From Hypericum androsaemum (taxonomy: Eukaryota > Streptophyta > Magnoliopsida > Malpighiales > Hypericaceae), in assembly GCA_963995505.1 (NCBI GenBank), contig OZ023186.1, forward strand, positions 9,307,570 to 9,371,569: 64,000 nucleotides of DNA. The letters are read 5' to 3'. Each line of letters begins with the position of its first letter. Position 1 is the stretch's first letter. Made by a program: the position numbers and the translations under genes. Below, in pieces: positions 14,368 to 28,174 of this stretch. The notes beneath the pieces were generated by a model. The model made no database searches and was not told the DNA's origin. It was given only the letters and a program-made list of their open reading frames with translations.

Positions 14368-14951
14368 AGGGTGAACAAATGGTTCGGATAGATTGGTCCA
14401 ATAAAAACACAAGAACCATTTCAAGAAATATATGAGAATCAAACTAGGCCATTTGTCTTTCGATTCTGCTCTAAAATCAATCCAATTTTTTTTGTCCAAT
14501 TAATCCAAAATTTCAAAAAATTTCAAAAAAATAGAAAGATAGGGGTGGGACGAAGGTGATGCCACTGTCAGAAGATGAATCACAATGTCTTTAGAAAAAA
14601 AACATGTAACTTAATCCACAAATTTGAGAATAGTTTCAAGTCAATTTTAAGAGAAAGCAAAAGATATCCTCATGTGCTAAAAAAAATACATCGATATAAG
14701 AGAAAACAAGAACGTGATAACTAAAATGAAAAATGCAAAATTAATAAACTAAACTACAACAAATGCATAATGCAAATTTTGGAAATGTGGTTCATCCGAG
14801 TCTTAACAGTTCTTTTCTATACTATCCGATCCAGAAACACAAACCATTTCACAAAACATAAAAGAACCACCGATCTTCTTTTATTTTGGTTTAGAACCAA
14901 ATTTTTTGTTATGGTTTAGGCCGGTTCCGCGGTTCGCTGTTTTTCTCACCC
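14368..14951. mobile_element. hAT-like MITE, 584 bp
   Basis: The ends are short inverted repeats starting AGGGTGA: left AGGGTGAACAAATGGTTCGG, and right, read inward, AGGGTGAGAAAAACAGCG. The flanks TTCCATTT (14360-14367) and TTCCATTG (14952-14959) match at 7 of 8 positions, the 8-bp duplication expected of hAT elements. The interior has no coding capacity. A relative with AGGGGTGAGC ends lies at 20710-21287. Confidence 0.7.
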
Positions 14952-14959
14952 TTTCCATT

Positions 14960-15363
14960 GGATGTCCATTCTAAGAATGTGTAGCGATTTCTATGTATAA
15001 AATCACGATCAAAGAAAGGTTATATCGTCTTATGAGGTAACAATGCATCAATAAAATCCTTACTAAAAAAATCGTTATGATAAAACCGTGGCTAAGAAAA
15101 ATAAGTAAACTTAATATCATTTTTAAATGTTAGTTTTATCTCTCCCCTAAACACCTAACTTTAAGATCATTCAATCCTCTCATAGCAATATTAGAAAATT
15201 ATTTTCCAAATGTTTCGGTAGATAGATACTTGGTGAACAAACATAACAAAAAAATTATTGAGCATTTATGTCTCTTTTCATTTGAAGTAACTTTAAAAAA
15301 ATGAATTTTGGTGATGTCACACTTCTTGTTAACTGCGCCATGTATACATCAATATTTTTTTTT
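14960..15363. other. AT-rich spacer without a recognisable gene
   Basis: Short AT-rich spacer between the MITE and the long-TIR element. Its last part, 15341-15355, repeats a 15-base sequence that recurs on the far side of the nested elements (see findings). Confidence 0.4.
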
Positions 15364-16268
15364 AAAAGTGCACTTTAGTACTCTGTAGTATCACAAATTT
15401 TTATTTGACTACTCTTTGGTTTAAAACGCATAGAACAAATCCAACTTATTTCAATTTTCATCAAAAACAGATCCAGAACAACTCGGGTAGCTGCCCGCAA
15501 TTATTTTTCCAAAACAACGCAGTTCATTATCCTACGTGGATTTGTCACGTCGCCAGTCTATGGGATGAACTTTTAATGACATGGCATATGATAAATTATC
15601 ATTATAATACCAAATTTGTTATAATTTTTCAAAAAACTCACTATCTCTCTCCTCTCACCCTTGTAGTCAGATTCACCTTTTCCCCTCTCTCTCACTTCTG
15701 GACCCTCTCTTGCAACCTTACAACAAGAAGCTTGTCCAACGAAGATGAGACCTTTATGTTATGTGCAAATTGCTCTCAGATTCCTGGAGTTTGCTTAAAT
15801 TACTATTTTAATTCTTGCTGTTTCAAAATCGAAACTTTAGTCCTCTAAGTTTACTTTTATTGAACTCCCAGTTCCCTCGCTGATGTCATCGATCAACATA
15901 ATTTTAAAATGACAGTTTTACCCTTATAATAAAAAATAAAAAATAATAATATCTCCTTTGACCTTTCTTCGACCTCACTTTTTTGAGGATTTTCTTCAAC
16001 CTCACTTGAGAAAGATCATCTAGGTAATTAAACGATTGAAACCTAATGCCAGAATTTTTTACCAGAAGCTTCCTCCAATTTCAGGACGAGCTCCTTAACA
16101 AAGGGTGTAATCGTTCCATAAGCTAGTCACTGACTTAATGTTCAACCATCGCAAAACCTTATCAGTCCAAATGATTTCCAATAGAAGTGGTAATCTCATT
16201 TTTATAAGAATGGCAGAGATGCTTTCCATCCATAAAAAGATGAAAAAATTCTTTAATTGAAAAAAATG

Positions 16269-16586
16269 TCAATTTCCAAATCTCTGAGATTCAGCAGCAA
16301 TTAACTGTCTATGGCATTTTTGGCCACCCCTGGGGAGCACCTTCACCTTCTCGCCATCCTCAAACCCACCAAGGCATATACAGCACTTGCCACTAGTGGG
16401 AGTGGGGCCAACGGCGGACGGTGACTTGTACAGTGTGATGGGCAGCGGCGGATGCTGATCGAGTTGAGGAAGACGACGACGAACTAATCTCCACCCCACT
16501 CGACGACGTGGAGGCCAACGATGGAGGGGCATGGGCATGGGAGTGGATCCAGACGAAGGAGCTGCCACCGTTCCAAGCCCTTCCAA
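16269..16586 (-). pseudogene. Captured RING-H2 finger gene fragment
   Basis: This 105-codon open frame lies inside the left half of the long-TIR element. Its C-terminal part reads CCICLGGFEDGEKVKVLP, the first half of an ATL-type RING-H2 E3 ubiquitin ligase finger. The expected continuation with the C-H-x2-H-C ligands is replaced by RGGQKCHRQLIAAES. The zinc-binding second half is therefore degraded or missing, and a working ligase is unlikely. The N-terminal part is Pro/Arg-rich. It looks like a transduplicated exon of a host gene, not a resident gene. Confidence 0.6.
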
Positions 16587-17081
16587 GAAAGAGAGGGGGC
16601 CTCCAAGAGCCCTAGGAATCGGGGTCGTTGATTTTTTTTATTGGAAGCTTTCTATTTTTAGGAAGATGATGGAGGAAAGAAGAAGATTTTTTTTGAAGGG
16701 TATAAGAGTCATTAAAAAAATTTGTTGGCCGATGACATCAGCAGCGGATTTGATAGGGATCTGAGATTTTAATAAAAGTAAACTAGGAGGACCAAAGTTT
16801 TGATTTCGAAATGGCAGGAACAAAAATAGTGATTTAATCAAATTCTAAGGACCTGAGGGCAATTTAGTCTTATGTTATTTACCAAAGAGAAAAATGAGAT
16901 CTTCATGTGATACAACCTCAATTAGCCAAAAAAAAAACTCAAAGACATTATCTTTAACGGAAGCCAATACCCAGAAACAAATGCATTTAAAAAACTCATG
17001 AATTAACGAAATTAAATGAACCCAGATAATAAAACCAATTGTCGGCTTAAAAGTGGGCGATAAACTCAAAGTGAAAGACAA

Positions 17082-17312
17082 TGCAACATATGAGGACTTG
17101 GATGTAATAGGTGGATAGTTGAAGGATCATTCTGTAATTGATCATCAAAGTATAAATAGTAGATAAGTGGAATACTGAGATCATCTTGACAATTCTGTGA
17201 ATCAATTCTAAAGAGGATATTATGTTTTCTCTCTATCTTTCTCACTATTTCTCTCTTATTCAATCTTTTCCCAATTCTTGAACCCTAATCCAATCCAATT
17301 AGGAACATTACA
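17082..17312 (+). repeat. 5' LTR of the gag-protease element
   Basis: 231 bp, TG...CA ends, with a TATA-like TATAAATAG at 17151. It carries about 13 extra bases near its 5' end and a short CCAATC duplication compared with the right LTR. Confidence 0.9.
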
Positions 17313-17352
17313 AATTGGTATCAGAGCTTTACTTTCCTTGGATTCGTAGCAA

Positions 17353-19209
17353 ATGACCCGTTGGCAAACCATGGAAGAGCAATTTCGTGTGCTAGAGCAA
17401 AACGTGAATGGCCGATTCTCGTTGCTAGATGGAGAGCTATCGCGAAGAGGGCGGCAAATGGAGGAGTTCCAGAAAAGCTTGGAGGAGCTCCGCCTTGAGA
17501 CCTCCACGAAGCTCAACGAGTCTTCGGAGAGGGTTTCTCTACTCGAGTCACGAATGGAGGAACGATTTGGGCAAATGGATGTTGGAGGCCATCCAAGGAA
17601 TTCGAGAGGTTCAGGGCCGAGGCAAAGGAGTGGAGGAAGAAAGGCGTTCTCCTCTACGAAACCCTAATTCTTTTCGAGAAGTGCCAAGAACGGCGGAGAG
17701 GGCAGAAGGTAGCAGATCTTGCGGGTCGCGCTATGGGTATGTTTCTCACTACCAACTAGAGGATGATGATGAGGTACCTAGAAGAGGGAGAGAGGTGCCA
17801 AGATCACGGGTGCAAGACTTTCACATATGCGGGCACAGGAGGGTTCACATCTGCGACACCAGGAACGACATCAAGAGATTAATCGGGTAAACTTTTCTCT
17901 GCCCAAGCTGGACATTCCTCTGTTTTCTGGATTGAACCCGTGTGCTTGGATTCGTTGTTGCGAGAAATATTTCTTCATTAATCACGTTCCTGAGGAGAGG
18001 AAGATACAAATAGCTGCCATTTACATGGAGGATAAGGCAGATGTGTGGTATCTGTCTTGGGCTGTGAGTAATAGGGGAGCTAGATGGAGCCAGTTTGTAG
18101 AGGCAGTGTCTTTGCGTTTTGGAAGTAAAGGCTATGAGACGCTGATTCTTGAATTTAATCAACTAAAACAGACTGGTACAGTGGAGGAGTATGTAGGCAG
18201 GTTTAAGGAGTTGAAGAGTATGATGCTTATAGAGAACCAATTCCTTTCAGAGAGGTACTTGGTTTCTAGCTTTTTAGCTGGCCTGGAAGAAGATATACGA
18301 GCTATGGTTATGGTAGCTAGCCCTGCTTTGTTAGAGGATGCTATAAGACTAGCTAAGTTGAACGAGGCTGCTATCAATGCGTTGTGTAAGAGGGAGCAAT
18401 TTGCAGGCTTTGCTAATGTGAGTGCTGGAAAGAATGGTAGTTCTTGGGAATATGGCAAGAACAATTTTGGGTCATCGACAAGTAGGAGTGTCTCTGGAAA
18501 TGGTAGTAGTGTGGGAAGTGTCAATAATAGATCCAACACGCAGAAGGACCCAACTTGTTGGACTTGTGGTGACAAGTGGTTCAAATGCCATGTTTGTACT
18601 GCAAAGAAAAAGTCAGAGTTGAATTTGATGGAAGAAGAAAAAACTGAAGACTGTTGGAATGATGAAGAGGCTGTTATCATATCATTGGAGGCCGTTGAAG
18701 CTGTTGACAAGAATACTAAAAGCGGTACTCTCAAAGTGATGGCTTTTAGTCAAGGGAAGCCTCTTCTTGTATTGTTGGATTTCGGGAGCACTTTTAGCTT
18801 TGTTGATAAGGATGTAGTGAAGTCTCTATCATTGAAATCAGATTCAATTCCTGCTGTAGAGATAACTGTAGCCAACGGGGAGAAGATGATTAATAGAGAG
18901 ATGTGTAGGAATTTCAGGTGGGAAATGGGTGGCCAGCAATTTCAAAGTGATTTGCGGATATTGAAGTTGGGCGGCTACGATCTAGTCTTGGGAACAAATT
19001 GGATGCAAGGAGATAAGCCGGGAACGTCAATTGAATTTAATTACTGGAAAAGACAATCCATCTTGAAGAAGGATGGGAAATCAATTGAGTTGAAAGGCAT
19101 GTCAAGTGACGAATTATATCAGTTGCAGTTGATTAGAACTGAACATGGTGAGAGTGTAATTCCAGGAGTGGAGTTGACAAGTATGGACTGGCATCAACAA
19201 CAATATTGA
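17353..19209 (+). pseudogene. gag-protease reading frame, frameshifted near its N-terminus
   Basis: The open frame starts at the ATG at 17353 with a coiled-coil-like N-terminus. It changes frame about 200 bases in and again near 17840, then stays open from 17827 to 19209. The long part holds a retrotransposon gag domain (MEDKADVWYLSW; QLKQTGTVEEYVGRFKEL). A zinc knuckle CWTCGDKWFKCHVC follows, then a pepsin-like protease. The protease active site reads LLDFGSTFSFV where LDSGST or LDSGA is usual, so the residue after the catalytic Asp is changed. Downstream, GGYDLVLGTNWM is the typical second protease motif. The early frameshifts and the altered active site make self-encoded function doubtful. 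Confidence 0.85.
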
Positions 19210-19641
19210 CAAAGGAGGATGTGTTGGAAGGGGTTCATTATGTCGAAGAGAAGGATCTGCACTATCTATAAATTTTTGCAGGACTGCAACCTACTGCACT
19301 TGCTGCAGATATGGATTCACCATCTGTTTTACCAACCATCAAGCTACTCATTTTTGCAGATTCGCCACTTACTAAACCATGTCCCAAGCTGTTCAACCTT
19401 GCTGCACCACCATTGGTTCGTCTGCTGCAGAGACCCACGGTTCACTTGTTCACACCGCCAAGATCTTATGAAGCCAATGAACATGTCACAGGTCAGCAAC
19501 TCTTGGCATCCACCTTGACTTTTGGGTGCAATTTGGATTCCGCTGAGGCCCGAATGGAAGCGATGGTGCATCGGAGGGCTCGAGATGCTGATTTTGATGT
19601 TCCATAAACCTTGAGGACAAGGTTCTTTCGAAGGAGGGAGT

Positions 19642-19859
19642 TGTAACATACGGATATAATAGGTGGATAGTAGAAGGATCATTCTGTAATTGATCATCAA
19701 AGTATAAATAGTAGATTAGTGGAATACTGAGATCATCTTGACAATTCTGTGAATCAATTCTAAAGAGGATATTACATTTTCTCTCTATCTTTCTCACTAT
19801 TTCTCTCTTATTCAATCTTTTCCCAATTCTTGAACCCTAATCCAATTAGGAACATTACA
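19642..19859 (+). repeat. 3' LTR of the gag-protease element
   Basis: 218 bp copy of 17082-17312 with TG...CA ends, directly preceded by the polypurine tract. Confidence 0.9.
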
Positions 19860-20709
19860 GACAAAGACCAATTAAAGTACAGTAGAAGCAAGAAGCAAGC
19901 ATTTTCTAAAAGATCTCAGCACTTGTACATTTGAGTAACTCCTTCCACTTTCCCAGATTCCAATTCTACATTTTCCCCATTGTTCCACCGCGGAGGTCAC
20001 CACCAGGGGAAAATGGTAGGCACCATCGTGGGATGACGCAAGCTCTGGGAAAAGGCAGAGGACATCCATCGGCAGAAAGCCCGAGGACGACGACGTTTCG
20101 TGGATCGGTGTCAACCCTGTTAAAGGTTCGACCTTTGATCTTTGAATTGTTTTTTGTTTGTGTAAAGGTGTGCTTTTTGGTTGGTTGTTGATGATGGTTT
20201 TAAGTAGAGTTTGGGTTTCTTGTGATTGGGCATGAGTTTGATGGGTACAGCAAGGGGAGGCGAATGATTGGGATTGGTTTCTGGAGGAAGACGGTGAGGT
20301 TAGTGGGGAGGATGAGGGAAGTGGTAGGATGATGGATGAGACACTGGGAGGGTTTATTGTTGATGAAGATGAAGCAGAAGAAGGCAAGGATGTTGATGAC
20401 GAAGGTTGATTTAACGTATAATAAACAAGGTGGTATTATAATGATAATTTATCACAAACTATGTCATTAGGAACTCATCTCATGGACTGATGACGTGGCA
20501 ATTCACGTAGGATAACGAATTGCGTCGTTTCGACAAAAAAATTGCAGGCAGCTACTCGGGCTGTTTTGGACCTGTTTTTGATGAAAATTAAAATAAGTTA
20601 GACCCGTTCTATGCATTTTAAACCACATTTAAACTACATGGTAAGTGAATATCTGTAATACCACAAGTACTAAAGTAAATTTTTTCCTTTTTTTTAGAAG
20701 GGTGTATAC

Positions 20710-21287
20710 TAGGGGTGAGCAAAAGAACCAAGAACTACAGAACCAGACCGAACCAAACCAAAAAATCTGGTCCAGAACCAGAACCAAAAAGAATTGGTCT
20801 GGATCGGTTCTTTGTTTGCTAAAAAAATAGTTTTCGGATCTGATTCAAATTTTTTTGAAAAGAACAATGGAGAACCGGACCAAACTAAAATTTTTTGAGA
20901 CAATGATAAAAAGCTCTACGTGTGGCAAAGTCACACAACCAATATATATTTTTTCTCACACAGTATAATGACAAATAATTTATGAGTGTTTGACATCCTC
21001 AAACAACAAATCTAAATGCCAAATCTTAATTGACATCTCTCCTCTCGGCCTATTTATCATCTCTCGTTACCTTTCTCAAGTTCATAAGTATCTATTTTTT
21101 ATTTATTTATTTAAATTTTTGGTCATTTTAGTCCGAACCCGGACCAAACCAAAAAAATTAATTTGGTTCTGGTCCAGAACCAATCAACAAATGGTCTCGT
21201 CCGGATCTCATATTTTTTTCTTAAATAGTTCTTGATTATTATGGTTCGGTTTGGATCGGTCCAGTTTAGTCTATTTGCTCACCCCTA
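20710..21287. mobile_element. hAT-like MITE with TAGGGGTGAGCAAA ends
   Basis: Perfect 14-bp inverted ends, TAGGGGTGAGCAAA and its complement. The interior is rich in GGTTCTGGTCCAGAACC-like words near both ends, a pattern common in plant hAT MITEs. The flanking 8-mers (GTGTATAC and CCTTATAC) share only their last 5 bases, so the target duplication has decayed or the boundary is slightly off. Confidence 0.6.
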
Positions 21288-21308
21288 CCTTATACATCAA
21301 TATAAGGT

Positions 21309-21386
21309 CATCTGGATTTGTTTCCACCAAAGAAAAAGATCATCTGGATTTGTTTCCACCAAAGAAAAAGATCATCTGGATTTGTT
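21309..21386. repeat. 32-bp tandem repeat, about 2.4 copies
   Basis: Units start CATCTGGATTTGTTTCCACC at 21309, 21341 and 21373. The copies are virtually identical. No coding role is visible. Confidence 0.85.
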
Positions 21387-22921
21387 CTACGAATAAATAA
21401 ATCACATTATCCCTAAAAAAAGGAATAAATAAATCACAAAGACTTTGCAAACACATTCTAAAATTACTTTATGATTTCTACAATGAGGGGTGCGCGGGCT
21501 GGTATAATTTGGGGAAACCTTTTTTTTTTTACTAAACGGTGAGACTTTATTAATAAAAAGGAAAAATACAGTGGGTTGAGAAAAGAGAAAAAAAGAGAAC
21601 ACAGGGACCTAAGAACTCCAATGGCCAAAGCGGGTAACTTAGTAGCTAACCCGTTACCATATCTAGAAAATCTACCCAGATTAACCTACAAATTGGGTAG
21701 TCAAGTTGGGAAAAAGTTGAATTTTTGGTTATTTTTGGTTTCATATTTTTTGAGATATGATTATATGCTTTAAAAATGACATTTTGAATCATGTGGTTGC
21801 AATATTTTGGCACTAGCTCTCCGAGCCAATTTTAACTCCAAACTTAAAAAGAATGTCATTTTACCGCGACGTAGCATGACACCTCAACAATTTCTTTAAC
21901 CCTACTAATTTTTGAAAACCTCATTTAAATACCGAAAAACTAACACCATCTCCTTCAACCTCCAACCCAACCCATCTCGTTCAACCCACAACCCAACCCA
22001 TCTCTTTCCGTTACCAAAAAAATTAACACCAACCTTGAGACCTTGCTCTGTCATTGCCGATCTCAACGGAGACGGCAAAAAGGAGGTCATCGTATCATCT
22101 TTCGTATCATCTTAGTTGTTCTAATAGGACTGGTTATTTCATTGGCTATAAGTATTTATTCAATAGAGGAAACTACATTGTTTATAACTACAAATTTGTA
22201 TTGAATGTTTTGTTTCCCAATAATATGTACTTGGTGTTAGCTCTTCAGCAGAAGTACAATGCCAAAATAAGTTGCCAAAGAAGAGCAAACATGCAGGACG
22301 TGAGCAACAGTACAAGAAAACGACTCAAACCACGCGGAAGGTGCTGGACATAAAGCAGCTCATTCATGAACAACAACCAAATTGAGGTTTACCAACATAT
22401 ATATAATTATAATTTGAATTCACTTAAAAATATCTTAAATTCAAACTATACAAATATTAAAAAATAACATTGGAGAGGTGCCCATTAAGAATTCAAACTA
22501 TACAAATATTAAAAAATAACATTGGAGAGGTGCCCATTAAACAGAACCCGGGAATACTGGCTCCTAAATACCAGATATTAAAAAAAAGCACAAACAATAA
22601 AAAGGCTTATCACCAAATAGAACCCGACAATGTTTCACCTTAAATACGAGATATTAAAAAAAGGAACAACACAGACCATGAAAAGGCTTGATCAAGGCCA
22701 AGTAGAATAGACTTTGGCCAGTAGAATAGGTGTTTGTGACCGCCAAAGCACAAATTTATATGAAAATCCAGCAAAACCAACTAGCAAGAAGGGAACATTA
22801 TTTTTGCCATCCATCCGAAGGAAAAACACAAGGCACAAACTAAGTGCCTGTTTATTCAAACTTGCAGTACATTCTAAACATTGAACACATGGTGGGGTTG
22901 GACGGTTCAACCTATTCCTGC
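21387..22921. other. Intergenic DNA downstream of the GST, with a 52-bp tandem duplication
   Basis: No gene is supported. A near-perfect 52-bp direct duplication lies at 22438-22540; each copy holds ACATTGGAGAGGTGCCCATT. The last 200 bases before 22922 are probably the GST 3' UTR. Confidence 0.5.
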
Positions 22922-25620
<2,699 letters not shown>

Positions 25621-25628
25621 TTCTGGAT

Positions 25629-26077
25629 CATGGTTTTAAAAAATACGGTCCAACCGGTTGGACTACAAAACGGGAACAAGAGCGGGTCATTTTTAGGTTT
25701 TTGATCGGGGTCTGTACTAACCAGACCAAATTCAATCGGACTGGCTGATTTTGAGATCCACCCTGACCGGTCGAACCTATTCGTAAAAAAATGGGCAAAA
25801 TTGATTTTTTTGGGGGTTTTCGAGAAAAAAAAAGTTGATTTGACAAGTTTATAAAATAATAAATAAATAAATAAGTAGATTTATAGATTGGAGAGATAAA
25901 AAATTAAGTCTATTTTTCTGTATGGAAAATAAGTATATTTTAACATACATATATATGTATATATATTATTTAAAATATTAAAAATAAAAATATTTTTGGT
26001 CCGACCGATCCGACCAACCAACCCAAAAAATGGTAGGAATTTCGGGTCGTAGCTCCGGGCCGGGTTTTAAAACCATG
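25629..26077. mobile_element. hAT-type MITE with perfect 8-bp target duplication
   Basis: 449 bp. The inverted ends are CATGGTTTTAAAA and its complement. The 8-bp direct repeats TTCTGGAT at 25621-25628 and 26078-26085 are identical, as expected of a hAT insertion. There is no coding capacity. Diverged relatives may include the region 43911-44900. Confidence 0.9.
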
Positions 26078-26474
26078 TTCTGGATCCTTCTATTATTATT
26101 TTTTTGGGAACCAGATAGTAATAATTTCCTTTAAATGGAACGAGACATGGCTATTCATTTTGAGGAGATTATTTAATGTTTACGTTATTGATTTCGCATG
26201 CGATTCTCCCTGGTAACTTGCCGGGTCGGTTCCCTCCCTTTGACTGTCTTATGTCCTTTTTTCCTTAAAAAATGTCGGTTACAAATGCATGGTCCCTGAT
26301 TTGTTTGTTTTAATTTCTCTGTTTTTTTGTTTGTACCACGAACTACCAGAAGACCTAATCTAATTAGAGCCGGATAAAAAACTCAAAAAGTATTTAAAAA
26401 TTTCACAAATATTTAACATAATTATAATTTCGAAATATTCAAACTCAAAATTTGGTTAAAGTAGAACACACTTA

Positions 26475-27427
26475 GACCACCCACATCAGTGGGTTTCGCC
26501 GATCGATCGACCATTTTTTTATTATTAAAAAAAAACCAAATAAAAATGGGGAGCGAGCGGCCGTTCAGTTTGCTTGCCCGATCGCCGCTCGAGAGCGGAA
26601 AACGGCCACTTGGTATTTTTTTTTCTTTACTTATTTATCTATTTAGTTCCACTTGGCATAATATTATTCATTAAAAATAGATATTTTGAGATAATATTTT
26701 CGTGATTATCTAAACAGACTTTATCTTTAGCAAAACTAAAAAAATGAAAATTATTATTTTTCAAATCTCTATAAATAGAGTTCAATGTTAACATATTTTC
26801 ATACACCATCTAAAATTCTCGCTTCTTTCACTACATAATTTTTTCTTTTAAATTTCCTCTGTTATATTATTTCTACTATGGATCCAAATGAAGACTTGCA
26901 TCATATTGCACAATATGATAGTGGAGGACGAACGAGACACATATCTCTGTTATCATAATCCGGCCGAATTCTGTAATGAAGAGGACAATGAAGAACCTTT
27001 TCAGTTCTCTACTAAACGAATCGGAAATCTATCCACCTACATGACTGGTAGGGAACAACTTCGCAATAGAGAAGCTCATAACGCTCTGAAAAGTGATTTA
27101 ATTGAGCATATTTGGCAAAAGTTCGGGAACAATAATTAATTATGTAATTTAAAATTTATGTATTTGTAATTTAAAATTTTCGTATTCGTAATTTATCATT
27201 TCTGACTTCCATTTGTACCTCGAGTATTTTTATCTAATTTAGTATTCCAAAAAATGATAGTAGATAATATGTAGATGAAAGAGAAATTAATTGTTTATTC
27301 TGTGAACTAGTTTGCTGCTGTGGGTAGAAAAATATGTAATTGGATTGGATTAGATTGGGTTTGGATGAGAGAGAAATTAATTATTTTTCCGTGAACTGGT
27401 TTGGATAGTTTGCTGTTGTAGATAGTC
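26475..27427 (+). mobile_element. Deleted PIF/Harbinger element with TTA target duplication
   Basis: Flanked by TTA at 26472-26474 and 27428-27430, the 3-bp target duplication of PIF/Harbinger elements. The ends are imperfect inverted repeats: GACCACCCACATCAG on the left, and GACTATCTACAACAG inward from the right. The interior keeps only a start-like ATGGATCCAAATGAAG and the C-terminal end of the transposase. The element is therefore a non-autonomous deletion derivative. The right end is partly duplicated: GAGAGAAATTAATT plus GTTTGCTG occurs at about 27280-27325 and again at 27367-27415. Confidence 0.85.
26888..27139 (+). pseudogene. C-terminal fragment of a PIF/Harbinger transposase
   Basis: The frame reads MKTCIILHNMIVEDERD and later LKSDLIEHIWQKFG. 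These are the two hallmark C-terminal motifs of plant Harbinger (ALP1/HARBI1-like) DDE transposases. The catalytic DDE core is absent, so it cannot catalyse transposition. An ATG just upstream (26878) is in another frame and may be the original start brought close by deletion. Confidence 0.85.
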
Positions 27428-27430
27428 TTA

Positions 27431-28174
27431 CCAAGTGGACTTATTATCAAATAATACATAGGGGTAATTTGGAGAGTACACCTTTTCGTCCTACTCTTGA
27501 TCGGCGTTTACACGCAATTTCGACCCTTCAATTTTGCAACATCCAACTAATCTGTCAATTGAGACGCTGATCTTGGATCTCTGAGAAAATTTGTACTTGC
27601 TCATGCTTGCCGTCTGCAAAATCATTTTGTTGATTGAATTTGTAAGAATTGTAAACTTGATACTTTACCTGAGGACTGGCTTAGCATCCATTCTCTTGAG
27701 TTTGATGCTCTTTTGTATTCTGACTTCCCGACCTAGGTCATTTTAATATTACGGGGTTTTTTCTCAAAAAAAAAAATTAATCTGCCAATACTGATCTTGC
27801 TAGCTTTCATCACTGCCCGGAGAAACTCGTGGGTTTACCCGCAAATTTTTATAAATATTTTTAGTTAATAATTTGTGTTTATGTTATAGTTTTTACATCA
27901 TTTTCATCTTTCCAATCATCTTTGTAATTATGGTCTTATTATAACAAGAATATAGATACAGAAATAATTACAATTTGTCCATATTTCTGGGTATCTTAAA
28001 TATAGACGGAATAGTTTTTTGTCTATATGCATTTAGTGACAAAAACAATGTATGAAACCTCTCTAAAGTAATATTTTTTTCTGCGATATTATTTAGAGTG
28101 GAAAATAACCTTTTAGGTACTTAGCAATCTTGTACAACTGCAACATAAATCTTTATATTGCCCTGCGATCATCT
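27431..28174. other. AT-rich intergenic DNA, no gene seen
   Basis: No open frame with family resemblance. The last part is the probable 3' UTR of the MSRB gene. Confidence 0.4.

Larger units (their letters stand above)
17077..19864 (+). mobile_element. Non-autonomous Ty3/gypsy-type LTR retrotransposon (gag-protease only), with TSDs
   Basis: Complete insertion structure: 5-bp target duplication gacaa (17077-17081 and 19860-19864), LTRs with TG...CA ends at 17082-17312 and 19642-19859, and a primer-binding site TGGTATCAGAGC just inside the left LTR, complementary to initiator tRNA-Met. A purine tract AAGGAGGGAG precedes the right LTR. The internal part has gag and a retropepsin-like region but no reverse transcriptase, RNase H or integrase core. 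The last codons before the right LTR read NLEDKVLSKEGVVT, the usual C-terminus of plant gypsy integrase. That suggests an internal deletion of pol. A few substitutions and two small indels separate the LTRs, so the insertion is fairly recent. Confidence 0.92.
15364..20686. mobile_element. Long-TIR (Mutator-like, Pack-MULE-type) element carrying gene fragments, split by an LTR element
   Basis: Arms of about 250 bp at 15364-15614 and 20428-20684 are inverted copies of each other. Shared landmarks are ACTTTAGTAC near the outer edge, TTTCATCAAAAACAG, AGCTGCC, ATCCTACGTG, and GATAAATTATCATTATAATA at the inner edge. Length, arm structure and a captured coding fragment fit a Pack-MULE. No transposase is seen, so the element is non-autonomous. 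The outer flanks are T-rich, so a 9-bp target duplication cannot be read. The element at 58236-58700 belongs to the same family and does show one. The interior is interrupted at 17082-19859 by an LTR element. Confidence 0.75.

Noticed and set aside
19872..20387. 171-codon minus-strand frame right of the LTR element
   Set aside because: Ser-rich and without family resemblance. It may include captured host sequence, but as a gene it cannot be supported.
15364..20686. A 9-bp target duplication for the large long-TIR element
   Set aside because: Both flanks are runs of T, so any match would be by chance. Superfamily assignment rests on the smaller relative at 58.2 kb.
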